Assembly: GCA_949287225.1 (NCBI GenBank)
Contig: CASEFP010000224.1
Location: 1 to 34,042 of the forward strand
Source of the DNA: an uncultured Lentisphaeria bacterium
GTDB taxonomy: Bacteria; Verrucomicrobiota; Lentisphaeria; Victivallales; UBA1829
Reading direction: 5' to 3'
DNA length: 34,042 bases
Positions 16,481-25,826 of this stretch are shown piece by piece. Made by a program: the position numbers and the translations under genes. Under the pieces are notes generated by a model. That model was not told where the DNA came from. It did not search any database and saw nothing but the letters and a program-made list of their open reading frames with translations. Position 1 is the stretch's first letter, and every line of letters begins with the position of its first letter.

Positions 16481-16508
16481 ATTATATTCAAAAATAATGC
16501 TTTGTCAA
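16481..16508 (-). promoter_or_regulatory. Consensus promoter of LacI-pseudopilin-DUF4838 operon
   Basis: On the minus strand TTGACA (16503-16508), exactly 16 bases, then TATAAT (16481-16486). Both hexamers are perfect, and it reads into the LacI gene. Confidence 0.85.
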
Positions 16509-16599
16509 GACCTGCAAGATGGATTTTTCATTTTTTTTTGATCCGGAAAATGCCGGATGCCTGCTTTTCTCAAGCACGGAAGAAGAGGATTGCCACGCT

Positions 16600-17583
16600 T
16601 CAGAAGCGGATGATCTTTCCGGTGTCCGCCGATTCCCGCGCCAGAAGACAGGCGCGGGTCAGTTCAAAGGTCTCCCATTCCGGAACCAGACACTCCTGTT
16701 TTCCCGTCAGGCTGTTTGCAAAATCGGAAAAGAGATCGCGCTCGGCGGGAGGAACGGAGAGTTCGCGTTTCCCTTCTTTGTCGATGAGAACAACTTTGCC
16801 GTCCATGACCTCGAGAACGCCTTCAGTTCCTGCGACGCGGACACGGTCGTCTCCATGGGTCGGTGCCGCGGAGGGACGCAGATAGTCGATCGAGGCCATA
16901 GCCTGCACGCCGTTCTTCATCGTGAAAAGGCACTGGCAGGCCACTTCAAGCTCGCCGTGATTGAAATTGTCTTCGCTCGTCTGTGTGGCGTAGACTTCGT
17001 GAAAAGCGCTTCCCGAGAACGCCAGAATCCAGTCGACAGCATGACTGCCGACCCATGGAATCGTCCCGCCGTATGTTGCCCTGTGACGGAAGAATTCCGG
17101 CCGCGATCCGAGGCGGTAGGACTTCTGCGCGCGCACCATCTTGACTTTTCCGACGGCTCCGGCGCGGACAAGCTGAAGCGCATACTGGAAGTCCGCCTGA
17201 TAGCGCAGTCCCACCATCGAGATGATGCGCGCTCCGGAGCGTTTCTGCGCCGCAATCACCTTTTCCAGATCCTCCAGCGTGAGCGCGATCGGCTTTTCGC
17301 AGAATACGTGAATGCCGCGTTCCAGCGCCCATGCCGCCATCTCCGCATGTTTGTCAAAGGGGCCGTCCACCGCGACCAGATCGGGGGAGACCTCTGCAAG
17401 CATCGCCTTCCAGTCGTCATACACTTTCGGAGAAAAGCCCGCTTTTCCCGCGGCTTTCACGAGCGGTGCGGGATCGTCCTCACAGCCGCCTGATACGCCC
17501 TCCAGCGAAATGCCCGAAACTTTTCCGATGCTCTGAAAAACATAAGGGTAATGCCCGCGCGAACCGATCATGCAGAATTTCAT
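16600..17583 (-). CDS. Gfo/Idh/MocA-family oxidoreductase
   Basis: A 327-residue protein of typical family length. It has an N-terminal Rossmann domain and the CEKPIAL motif whose Lys is a conserved catalytic residue, followed by a C-terminal substrate domain (TIPWVGSHAVDWILAF). The family oxidises or reduces sugars and inositols with NAD(P). The dinucleotide loop reads IGSRGHY instead of the common GxGxxG, a visible departure. The start at 17583 is preferred because GAGG lies nine bases upstream; the ATG nine bases earlier sits directly against that site. It stands alone, upstream of the LacI operon on the same strand and divergent from the MATE gene. Confidence 0.9.
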   Translation of the reverse strand: MKFCMIGSRGHYPYVFQSIGKVSGISLEGVSGGCEDDPAPLVKAAGKAGFSPKVYDDWKAMLAEVSPDLVAVDGPFDKHAEMAAWALERGIHVFCEKPIALTLEDLEKVIAAQKRSGARIISMVGLRYQADFQYALQLVRAGAVGKVKMVRAQKSYRLGSRPEFFRHRATYGGTIPWVGSHAVDWILAFSGSAFHEVYATQTSEDNFNHGELEVACQCLFTMKNGVQAMASIDYLRPSAAPTHGDDRVRVAGTEGVLEVMDGKVVLIDKEGKRELSVPPAERDLFSDFANSLTGKQECLVPEWETFELTRACLLARESADTGKIIRF

Positions 17584-17704
17584 ATCCGTCATCCTCTTTT
17601 TGTGGTTGAATATTTTTCCTTACCATACCACAACTCCGCGCAAAAACCACTCCGGAATGTTTTTTTGTGGCGGAAAAGCCTCTTTTCTTTCCAGCATCCG
17701 CCTC

Positions 17705-17732
17705 TTGAAAAATGCGATTGCCATATTACATT
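17705..17732 (+). promoter_or_regulatory. Possible promoter of MATE gene
   Basis: TTGAAA (17705-17710), 16 bases, TACATT (17727-17732), about 40 bases before the MATE start. The match is partial; the 16-base spacing is the same as in the clear promoters of this window. Confidence 0.35.
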
Positions 17733-17773
17733 ACAGCGCTTTTCCGGATGGAGGCAATACGGGAGGTGTTCTT

Positions 17774-19204
17774 ATGACGCGGGATATGACAACGGGAGAT
17801 CCCCTTCATGTGATCGTGCGTTTCACTCTGCCGGTTTTCATCGGCAGCCTCTTTCAGTAGTTCTACAGCATGGCGGACACGATCATCGTCGGACGCACCG
17901 TGAGCGTGGGCGCGCTGGCGGCGGTCGGCGTGACAGGCGGCGTCTGTTTTCTGGTGCTCGGTTTCTTTTTCGGGCTGACCGGCGGATTCGCGGTCATTAC
18001 CGGGCAGTGTTTCGGGGCAGGGGATCATGCCAGAATGCGCCGGTCCGTGGCGACCTCGATCATCCTCTGCATCCTGATCAGCGCGGCGGTGACGCTTGGG
18101 TGCGTTGCGACGGCGCGCCCGCTCTTCCGTCTGATGAACACGCCAACGGATATTTTCGACGACACGGTCGCCTACATGCTGGTCATCTACTACGGCATCT
18201 GGGCGTCGGTCTTCTACAATATGATCTCCAGCATCATCCGGGCGCTCGGGGACAGCGTCACACCGCTGATTTTCCTGATTCTGGCTTCCGCTTTGAACAT
18301 CGGACTGGATTTCCTCTTCATCCTCTCCTTCGGCATGGGCGTCGCGGGCGCGGCGTGGGCGACGGTGCTTTCACAGGCCGTGTCGGGATTTCTCTGCCTC
18401 TGGTATGTGGCGCGGCGCTTTCCCGTTCTGCGTCTTGCGCGCGGTGAATGGAAGTGGGATCCCGCGTTCGCATGGGAACATCTGCGCGTCGCGCTTCCTA
18501 TGGCGTTTCAGTTTTCGATCACGGCGATCGGGTGCATTGTGCTTCAGGCGGTGCTGAATCTTTTCGGCTCGACGATTGTCGCCGGATTCACGGCGGGAAC
18601 GCGGATCGACCAGGTCGCGGTGCAGGCGCTCGCCGCGATCGGGATGACGATGGCCGCCTATGCCGCGCAGAATTACGGCGCGGGCAAACTCGGGCGCATT
18701 CGGACGGGCGTGCGCCGTTCGACTTTTCTTTCTCTTGTGTGCAGTGTGGCGGCATGCGTCTTCGTGATCCTGTTCGCCCGGCCGCTGACGGCGCTTTTTG
18801 TCGGCGCGGAAGGAGAGGGACCCGCGGTGATCGACGCCTCGCGGACTTATCTTATTCTCAACGGAGTATTCTACTTTGTACTCGGGCTGCTTTTCGTGTT
18901 CCGCAGCACGCTTCAGGGGATGGGGTTCGCCTTCGTGCCGCTGATGGGGGGCGTCAGCGAACTGATCCTGCGGGTGATCGGGGCATTCGTCTTTGCAGAA
19001 TATTTCGGCTATCCGGGTGTCTGTCTTGCCTCTCCGGCGGCATGGTTCGGCGCGACGGCGATCCTGATCACGGCATATTTCTTCGTGATGCGGCGCTTTG
19101 CGGACATGCACCGGCGGCGTTTGCCTTCGGGGCATCCGGCGTATCCGCTTACGGAGACCCGGAACGCGGCGCCCGGCAGCAGAAACTCCGTGCCGGACGC
19201 CTGA
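17774..19204 (+). pseudogene. MATE-family efflux transporter interrupted by an in-frame amber codon
   Basis: A 477-codon frame in the size range of MATE drug/sodium antiporters. A strong GGGAGG site precedes the ATG at 17774, and the first 28 codons (MTRDMTTGDPLHVIVRFTLP...GSLFQ) match the family N-terminus. Codon 29 (17858-17860) is TAG, in a place where the family often has a second Gln (LFQQ-x-Y-x-M-x-D-T). The rest (FYSMADTIIVG to the TGA at 19204) is intact. A single CAG-to-TAG change explains it. Restart at the ATG at 17870 is possible but lacks a ribosome site and would lose the first helix. It could be a recent pseudogene, a suppressed amber or a sequence error. Confidence 0.85.
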
Positions 19205-19242
19205 GAAGGAATCCGCATCGCGTCCGGAAGAGTTTCGGCGTT

Positions 19243-19277
19243 TCTCCCGGCGAATACCGACGCGGGATTCCGGGAGA
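19243..19277. other. Inverted repeat after MATE gene
   Basis: Perfect 8-bp arms TCTCCCGG (19243-19250) and CCGGGAGA (19270-19277) with a 19-base loop, and no T run. It may form a stem at the transcript end. Nothing else is seen in the 215 bases between the MATE and esterase genes. Confidence 0.3.
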
Positions 19278-19419
19278 GGGGCATTCCTGATGAAATTTCC
19301 GGCATCCGACTTGCTTTTGCCGCATTCCGATGCTATTGTAACAGGCTTGGCACGGATGCCGGGCGGAATGCTTGATTGATTCCTGTTAATCCATAAAAAA
19401 GATTGCTCTGGATGAAATT

Positions 19420-20598
19420 ATGATTGCAAAAACAATATTGCTTGCGGCGGCGCTCTGCGCCGGGGAGGCGGCTGTGGCTGTGGAATTTAGCGGAGCTCTC
19501 ACCGACAAACTGCCGGGCTGGACGTTCAAGGCGTCAAAAAACCGCGACGGTCTTGTCTACAATGAATTTGAAGGATACTATCCGGACAAGGGGGGAAAAC
19601 TCAGCTCCGCCCCGATCAGAATCGGCGTCCGGCCTTCCGGAACATTCTACAAGATCAAATTCGAGGCGCGCGCGCCGGAACGCAGTTACTGGGGCGTGGA
19701 CTATTACGATGCACAGGGAAAACTTCTGCCGGACTATTACGGCGTGATTCAAGCCGGTCCCCGTGCCGGGCATGAATTCATCATTTATGCGATGGGAATC
19801 GTTGACTCCATCCGTGTCTTTTTCCAGTCCAACCGGGGCATCGAGGCGTGGAACCTCTCCGTGGAACCCGCCACGCCGGAAGAGGCCGCGCTCTGGTGCG
19901 ACAGGCTCTATGCGACGCTTCCTCCGCTTGTCTGCAATCCGCCTGCCGACTCCTTTGCTCTGCTCCCCCGCACGAAGGAGGCGCTCCATTCCGGAAAGGA
20001 GTGGCGCGTGGTGATGCTCGGCGACAGCATCATCCAGGATACCTTCCACTCCATTTACGAGGCGCTTCTCAAACGCGCCTTCCCGAAATCGAATCTGGAT
20101 TTCATCTCCTCAGTGCGCGGTTCCACCGGATGCTGGTTCTACCGCAGGCCGGAGAACTTCAAAGCCTATGTGGCGGACCAGAAACCCGATCTCCTGATCA
20201 TCGGAGGGATTTCCAATTATCATACGGGGGAAAAGGCGGCGAACACCGCCGCGATTCTGGAAGTTGCCGAACGCGCGAAGAAGCTGCTCGCCTGCGAGGT
20301 GCTGATCCTGACTCCGGCCTTGAGCTTCGACACGCGCGGCGCGGATGTCGCACCGCGCAAATGGACGCTCGAAGGTGATGAAAGGACAAAGAAACAGGTG
20401 GATCCGGAGCGTCTCTATCCCGGCGCGGCGAAGCTCGGCATTCCCGTCTGGGACATGACGACCCCCTGCTACACCTGGCTTTACGCCTCGGGGAAACCTT
20501 ATGAGTTTTACAGCCGCGACCTTGTGCACTCCGGCGAACGTGGCAAACAGATCATCGGGAGGGTGCTCTTTTCGTATTTTCTGACTGCGCGCAACTGA
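19420..20598 (+). CDS. Secreted SGNH/GDSL-type esterase with N-terminal jelly-roll domain
   Basis: A 392-residue protein with signal peptide MIAKTILLAAALCAGEAAVA. Residues 22-150 look like a carbohydrate-binding jelly roll. The rest carries the SGNH blocks: GDS at 201-203 (catalytic Ser203), Gly-containing SVRGSTG (231-237), Asn266 in GGISN, and Asp367/His370 in DLVH. Such proteins usually remove acetyl or other acyl groups from polysaccharides; the target here is not known. The ribosome site is weak (GGAT). The next gene on the same strand begins 133 bases later, so they may or may not form one unit. Confidence 0.85.
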   Translation: MIAKTILLAAALCAGEAAVAVEFSGALTDKLPGWTFKASKNRDGLVYNEFEGYYPDKGGKLSSAPIRIGVRPSGTFYKIKFEARAPERSYWGVDYYDAQGKLLPDYYGVIQAGPRAGHEFIIYAMGIVDSIRVFFQSNRGIEAWNLSVEPATPEEAALWCDRLYATLPPLVCNPPADSFALLPRTKEALHSGKEWRVVMLGDSIIQDTFHSIYEALLKRAFPKSNLDFISSVRGSTGCWFYRRPENFKAYVADQKPDLLIIGGISNYHTGEKAANTAAILEVAERAKKLLACEVLILTPALSFDTRGADVAPRKWTLEGDERTKKQVDPERLYPGAAKLGIPVWDMTTPCYTWLYASGKPYEFYSRDLVHSGERGKQIIGRVLFSYFLTARN

Positions 20599-20600
20599 GG

Positions 20601-20618
20601 AAAACCGGTCGGTTTTTT
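20601..20618 (+). terminator. Weak terminator-like stem after the esterase gene
   Basis: AAAACC (20601-20606) and GGTTTT (20611-20616) form a 6-bp stem with a four-base loop that runs into T residues, three bases after the stop codon. It is short and A/T-rich, so only partly convincing. Confidence 0.4.
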
Positions 20619-20731
20619 CAGCTCGCGGCGCGGAAATTTCCGTATTCAGTTCTTTCCTGCGATCCAGGGCCTCGCACGGGGAGATTTTTCCATACAACGA
20701 ATGCAACAGTACGATCTGGAAGGAAAATCTC

Positions 20732-23155
20732 ATGCGTTATCTCTACGATCAGACGGAATCCATTCAACTGGAACTCGACAGCGTGATCTGCCGCCATCCG
20801 GAGCTCTCCGACGGCGTGGAAATCGCGCGCGGCGCGGCAGGAGAGACGATTGCCCCTCTTGCGCCGGGCCATTACCTGATCACCGAATCGACAGCTCCCT
20901 CCGAAACGCGGACAAGGTACCTCGGTGTCGCCGGAAAAGGCTTCACGATCCTGCAGCTGACGGTCGGAACATTCACCTCGGACAACTTTGACTCCGTCGT
21001 GCATACGAAACGTGTTCCGGTCAATTACTATGTCGTCCCCGAGCAGGTGAACGATTCCACCTTCCGCGGCTATGAACAGGATTACGGGGACGCAATCCTG
21101 CCGCATGTGATGCCCAACAATCTTGCCGCGGTCGATCCCTCATACGGGCGTGACGGCGCGAACTGGGATGCACTCTCCGCCGACGCGATCGAAGTGCGGC
21201 TCCGCGCGCTCGACCGCTACTGGACGGAGCGCGGCTTTGCTCCCCTGCGGGGCATTGCGACCTATACACCTTCCAACTCCCTGATCGAAGCGATGAAGCG
21301 CCTCAACTGGAACGTGCTTCACTCGATCATCCCCGAGCAGAACTGGTCCGACGGCCGCTGGGCGATCAACCACTGGGGAATGCCCAACCAGCCCTTCTAC
21401 GTCAGCTCCGAGGATTTCCGCAAACCGGCGGCGCGCACCACCTCCAACGTGATTGCCATGGGGATGAACTCCTATCACCTTTACATGCCGCATGTGACGC
21501 ACTGGGGAGACAATGTGCTCTCCCCGTCGCATTTCCTGCGCTGGCACCGTTCGGTCGAGTCCGGCCCCGAGCCGCTGCGCTTCCGGAGCTTCCTTGAAGA
21601 CTATCTCCGCGCCGGGACGAACGGTGAAGGACCCTTTTTCCTGATTGCCGGATTTGAGTTCGGCAGAACCTTCGGCGTCCGCTCGATGACGAAACACAAC
21701 CGCCGCGGGCTGGAACTTGTGCTGGAAGAAGCGAAACACAATCCAGTCGTCTTCGCAACCGGGCACGATGTGGCGGCGTATTATGAAAAATTTCTTCCGG
21801 CGCATCCGGAGGTTGTCTTCACCCAGCGCGACTATCTGGCGGGCACACGGATCATGGACAAACCGGTCAACTCCGGACCTTCCATCGGGATGGAAATGCA
21901 CGATTACAAGGCGGTCTTTGCCCATCTGGAGACGCTCCCGTTCTACCATTACGATTACCGGGAAGTGTGGCACTACCGCGCGGACGATTCCGACGCGCCG
22001 CGCGATTATGCAGCAGATGATTGCGCGATGCTTCATGCCGTCCGCACGGATGATTCCGTCACGCTCCGTGCGGAAGAAGCGCTGACCCGCGCAGTGCCAG
22101 TCGCGCTCTGGGATGCCGTTCCCGCGGAAACGGTGCCGTTCCGCACATTCACGCCCCCCGTGCTGGATGATGGGAGAACCCATACCGTATTGGAAATTCC
22201 CGCCGGATGGCATGGCGTCTTTTCCTGTCCGCTCCGGAATGTTTCCGCTCCGGCGCGCGCGGAGTTCTCGGGCTTGGACCATCCCGCGTGGCGTGTGCAG
22301 AAAATCGCGGGACTCTGCTATCTGTATCTGGACTTTCCCGCCACACGGCGCTTTCAAATCTCCTGGACGGCGCCTGCGGACTGCCGGATCGACGCGCCGG
22401 ATCGTGTGCTCGGTTCGTTCCGGCGCGGGGACCGGGTGCTTCTCTCTTTCCATGCGAGAAGCCTCTGGTACCGTTTCCACGGCCTGACGCCTGAACAGAT
22501 CCGCCCCGACGCCGAAGCCATGCGCACTCTTTCCGAAGAACAGGAGGAGTCGCGCCGTTTCTTTGATGAAGCGCTCCGGACATTGCCGCAGGAACAGCGG
22601 AAGCTCGATGCATGGTTTGCTTCCGTGCTTCCGGAGGACGAACGCGTGGAACTGGATCTCGACTGTTTCGGCAATCATGTCTTCGGCGAACGGAGCCGCG
22701 CCAGACCCTTTGACCGCGTCGTGCGCCGCGGCGACTCATGCGTCCGGGCGGAGGAACTCTCCGACGGCGGGATTTCCCTCGGACACGGCCATTCGTTCTG
22801 GGTGCATCCGCGGAGTCTCCACTTTGAGATTGCCGGACTTGACACGCTCAAAAGTTCCGACGGTCAGTTTACCTTGACGCTGTTCACTCGGACGGTAGCG
22901 GAGGAGCTGCAGCCTTACCGTTACCGTCTGCGGGTTCTGCATCGCGGCGAGCCTGTTGCGGAATCGCCGGTCTGGACGTGTCCGCGCGACTGTTCCCCGG
23001 AGGCGCTTCTGACGCTCCGTCTGCCGCTCGCGGCGTTTCCCGACGGCGTCGCGGACTGCCAGCTTGTTCCTGATCAGCGCGCCGTGCTGGACGACTGGTT
23101 CCGGGAACACGGTTTCATTGCCGCACTCGAACGGCTCGCCGTGACCTGCCGCTGA
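20732..23155 (+). CDS. Large cytoplasmic protein of unrecognised family
   Basis: An 807-residue protein without a signal peptide; GGAAGGAAA precedes the ATG. I do not recognise the family with confidence. Residues ~1-100 look like a beta-rich domain. Residues ~110-420 read as a barrel-like domain with aromatic and His-rich segments (NHWGMPNQPFYVS near 215, YHLYMPHVTHWGDN near 250, FATGHDVAAYYEKF near 345). The second half is beta-rich with a Glu-rich helix near 590-630. The barrel part recalls polysaccharide-deacetylase-like or other carbohydrate-active folds, but no catalytic set can be assigned. It lies between an esterase gene and a converging operon, so a glycan-related job is inferred from context only. 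Confidence 0.75.
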   Translation: MRYLYDQTESIQLELDSVICRHPELSDGVEIARGAAGETIAPLAPGHYLITESTAPSETRTRYLGVAGKGFTILQLTVGTFTSDNFDSVVHTKRVPVNYYVVPEQVNDSTFRGYEQDYGDAILPHVMPNNLAAVDPSYGRDGANWDALSADAIEVRLRALDRYWTERGFAPLRGIATYTPSNSLIEAMKRLNWNVLHSIIPEQNWSDGRWAINHWGMPNQPFYVSSEDFRKPAARTTSNVIAMGMNSYHLYMPHVTHWGDNVLSPSHFLRWHRSVESGPEPLRFRSFLEDYLRAGTNGEGPFFLIAGFEFGRTFGVRSMTKHNRRGLELVLEEAKHNPVVFATGHDVAAYYEKFLPAHPEVVFTQRDYLAGTRIMDKPVNSGPSIGMEMHDYKAVFAHLETLPFYHYDYREVWHYRADDSDAPRDYAADDCAMLHAVRTDDSVTLRAEEALTRAVPVALWDAVPAETVPFRTFTPPVLDDGRTHTVLEIPAGWHGVFSCPLRNVSAPARAEFSGLDHPAWRVQKIAGLCYLYLDFPATRRFQISWTAPADCRIDAPDRVLGSFRRGDRVLLSFHARSLWYRFHGLTPEQIRPDAEAMRTLSEEQEESRRFFDEALRTLPQEQRKLDAWFASVLPEDERVELDLDCFGNHVFGERSRARPFDRVVRRGDSCVRAEELSDGGISLGHGHSFWVHPRSLHFEIAGLDTLKSSDGQFTLTLFTRTVAEELQPYRYRLRVLHRGEPVAESPVWTCPRDCSPEALLTLRLPLAAFPDGVADCQLVPDQRAVLDDWFREHGFIAALERLAVTCR

Positions 23156-23166
23156 CTGCCGGAGCA

Positions 23167-23211
23167 GCCTGGCTGATCGCGTCCTTCCCCTGCTCGGTGG
23201 CCAGGCGTTTT
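23167..23211 (+). terminator. Possible terminator
   Basis: GCCTGGC (23167-23173) pairs with GCCAGGC (23200-23206), with a 26-base loop, followed by GTTTT. It lies between two converging genes. The loop is long, so efficiency is doubtful. Confidence 0.35.
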
Positions 23212-23306
23212 GCTTTCCTGTTCATGTTCATAGACGCCTTTTTTTCTCAATTGCCTGCGCGCGGATAAGTGCCGCTGGAAGAGAATCCGGCCTGCTTCTC
23301 CTGCCG

Positions 23307-23906
23307 TTATTTTTCCGGTTTGCCATCCAGCGGCTTTGCATAAAAGCGGATTGTGACTTTTTCCCCTTTTTTTACCTGGAAAAACTGCCATGCCAGAGAT
23401 TGCGAAGCCGCGGCAAGAAAATACTTTCCACTCTGCGGGCCGTCGGCGGAAAGGAGGGCGCGGGTGCGAATCCAGTTTGCGGGGGAGCCGTCCTGCTTCC
23501 GGTTTTCGAAATCCGGATTTTCCAGTTTTGCCCCGGTCACCTGGAAATTGTCATATCCGACCCAGAGCTCCTCGATTTTTCCCGTGTCCCTGTTTTTGTA
23601 CCATTTCCCGCTGAGAATCATGCGGATCGTGCCGTCGGATGCGGGCGTAAAACTGAATTCGGCGGTTTCCCAGTCACCGTCCATGGCGGTGCTTTTCAGC
23701 GCGACGATCATGTAATCTCTTGTTTCCGCTTTTCCCCACGGCGGATTGGCGTAACGGGAAAGATTCTTATATTCCCCGGGAATCAGTTTGACTTTCTCCT
23801 TTGTTCCGTCCAGTGAGATGCTGATCCCGGGAAATGTGACCGGCGGTTCCGCTCCCGCAAGAATGAGTGCGGATAATGCGAGTGCGGCAGAAAACAGTGT
23901 TCTCAT
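23307..23906 (-). CDS. Small secreted jelly-roll (carbohydrate-binding-like) protein
   Basis: A 199-residue protein with signal peptide MRTLFSAALALSALILAGAE. The rest is a single beta-sandwich-like domain: ETAEFSFTPASDGTIRMIL, then LENPDFENRKQDGSPANW and a final FFQVKKGEKVTIRFYAK strand, as in carbohydrate-binding modules of the CBM4/9 type. No catalytic residues are visible. AAGGGA precedes the ATG. It is the last gene of the minus-strand operon headed by the fusion regulator, 33 bases after the beta-helix gene, and probably helps bind the same glycan. Confidence 0.75.
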   Translation of the reverse strand: MRTLFSAALALSALILAGAEPPVTFPGISISLDGTKEKVKLIPGEYKNLSRYANPPWGKAETRDYMIVALKSTAMDGDWETAEFSFTPASDGTIRMILSGKWYKNRDTGKIEELWVGYDNFQVTGAKLENPDFENRKQDGSPANWIRTRALLSADGPQSGKYFLAAASQSLAWQFFQVKKGEKVTIRFYAKPLDGKPEK

Positions 23907-23939
23907 GTTGAATCCCTTTCTTTTTTATTTGTCCGATAT

Positions 23940-25826
23940 TCAGCGGTAAATCATTTCAATGTCATTTGTAACTGCAAGTTTTCCCAGGGTTACCGGTCGT
24001 CTTGGCATGATTTTCAGCTCATGCCTTCCCTTTTTTAGGCGGAAAAACTCAAAATACTTGTCCCGCGGCCGATCTATGCGGAAGATGTGTTTCCAGGCAG
24101 GTATCTGGTAATCCCCTCCGAGCATCTGGCGTGCGAGCGGCGCGGCTTTGTCGCCGTCCACGGAGAAATCAAACAAGTTGAGCTGGATTCCCGTCGTATG
24201 GAAATGCGCGAAGAAATAGTAGATTCCGTCCTCCGGGACATCGAAATTCCAGATCAGCGGCTTTGCTCCGTCGCGCGCGTCAATCCGGATTGCTCCTCCG
24301 CTTTCGCTCGGATAATCTTTGGCATTCTCAAGCTCTCCTGCGTCAATCGAAAGGAAAACGCCTTTTTCTTTCGCCCGGAGTTCCCCGGATTCGCGCATGT
24401 CGGCGTAAACCATGACCGGACGGCTGAATCCGTCGGGCATCCGGATCAGGAACGCGTCCTTGTAACGTTTTGCGCGCGGCATCTTTTCCGGATGCAGCTT
24501 GATGGTGAAGGCGAGTTCTTCCCCGGCGCGGATTGTCCCCTGTTCCGGAGTCACCGAGAACCAGTCCACCCCCTCGTTTTTCCGGATCCGGAAGCCGGAA
24601 TGGAAGGCTCCTTCCGCTTTCAGAATCAGTGTTTCCGGCGCGGTCTTTCCGGGGAAATGGAAGCGGATCTGTGAACGGTTCACTCGGACGGGGATCGGAC
24701 GCCATGGGAGCTCCGGACTGTTTTCTTCGGGAAAAGCGCCGAGTGCCGTATTCGCTTTTTCCTGAAAATTCGGGATTATGCATCCGTGATTCCAGCCAGG
24801 TGAACCCGGTTTGAGGCGGAAGGAGTGCTTCTGTCTGGACGGCATTGCCCATATTGCGTGTTTCTCCTGTCCCGCGCCGTCCAGCACGGCTTTCATCTGC
24901 TTTTCATACTGCTGAATCGGATTGCAGAAGAGATCGTAATCCAGATCGACGGGAAAGTTCAGTGCGTAAATCCTCCAGTTTCCCGCAAGATCATTGTTCC
25001 GCGTCACAAGGCGCGGATTCCGTTCGATTGTCGCCTTCTGAATCGGAAATCCGATTCCGGGGGCGGTATTGTTGAAGAAGTGAATTCTTCCCACGCCGAG
25101 ATCGGCGAAAACCGTTTTCAGCCCCAGTCCGGCATGATTGGTGAAATCCCCGAGATCCGTGATGAGATTCCGGAAGACATACGAGGGCCCGACAATGCAG
25201 GGCGCTACGCTGATCCCGCAGAGCATGGCTTCAAAACGGTTGAGGAAACAGCGCACATTGGACTGGCCTCCATCCATTTCGATCCCATCGTCGTTGCCGA
25301 GCGCGAACATGTTTCCGTAAATATCCGCATCGCGGTGGAATCCGCCGGTCGGGGAACTGTTTTCCCCGCCGCCGATGGTGTCGTCCCAGCGGTGAAGATC
25401 GCTGCCGATCAGGTCGTTGTAGCGGAAGACCAGTCCGCCCCCCGTGCTCCGGGTCGCGATCGCCATCGGGCCGCAGGAATGGGAGAAGAACCACGGATTC
25501 GCGGTGCCGGCCGGCGAATGAATGTAACAGCGTTCCACAAGAACATCGGAGGATTTCTGAATGTGAATGCCGCCGCTTCCCCATTGTTCTGCACCGTCGA
25601 GCGCCAGATATTTCCCGTCAGCCTCCAGAGCCTGTTTCCAGATCGGCGCATGGCCGGATATTTCGCAGTTCACGATGCGGATATCGGCGGAGTCCCGCAG
25701 TGCGATTCCGTAGCGGATTCCTCCGCGGATGGTCAGGTTGTCGAGAAGAAGACAGCTGGAATTCCTGATCAGAACGGCATGACTGCTCCGCTTCCCCGCA
25801 CGGATGACGGACCCCGGTTTCCGCAT
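23940..25826 (-). CDS. C-terminal fragment of the frameshifted beta-helix gene
   Basis: A 628-codon frame holding the beta-helix coils and the C-terminal domain. The ATG at 25826 lies inside a conserved-looking segment (GWIRYT-M-RKPG) and has no ribosome site, so it is not a natural start. The frame is open further upstream, to about the AAAAA run near 25880. Confidence 0.8.
   Translation of the reverse strand: MRKPGSVIRAGKRSSHAVLIRNSSCLLLDNLTIRGGIRYGIALRDSADIRIVNCEISGHAPIWKQALEADGKYLALDGAEQWGSGGIHIQKSSDVLVERCYIHSPAGTANPWFFSHSCGPMAIATRSTGGGLVFRYNDLIGSDLHRWDDTIGGGENSSPTGGFHRDADIYGNMFALGNDDGIEMDGGQSNVRCFLNRFEAMLCGISVAPCIVGPSYVFRNLITDLGDFTNHAGLGLKTVFADLGVGRIHFFNNTAPGIGFPIQKATIERNPRLVTRNNDLAGNWRIYALNFPVDLDYDLFCNPIQQYEKQMKAVLDGAGQEKHAIWAMPSRQKHSFRLKPGSPGWNHGCIIPNFQEKANTALGAFPEENSPELPWRPIPVRVNRSQIRFHFPGKTAPETLILKAEGAFHSGFRIRKNEGVDWFSVTPEQGTIRAGEELAFTIKLHPEKMPRAKRYKDAFLIRMPDGFSRPVMVYADMRESGELRAKEKGVFLSIDAGELENAKDYPSESGGAIRIDARDGAKPLIWNFDVPEDGIYYFFAHFHTTGIQLNLFDFSVDGDKAAPLARQMLGGDYQIPAWKHIFRIDRPRDKYFEFFRLKKGRHELKIMPRRPVTLGKLAVTNDIEMIYR

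Noticed and set aside
16541..16558. ATCCGG/CCGGAT stem next to a run of T, considered as a terminator of the oxidoreductase gene
   Set aside because: On the minus strand the homopolymer run after the stem is A, not T, so it does not act as an intrinsic terminator in the required direction.
17774..19204. Amber codon as proof of a recoded genetic code
   Set aside because: Only one in-frame TAG is seen among about 25 genes; a simple nonsense change or sequence error is enough.
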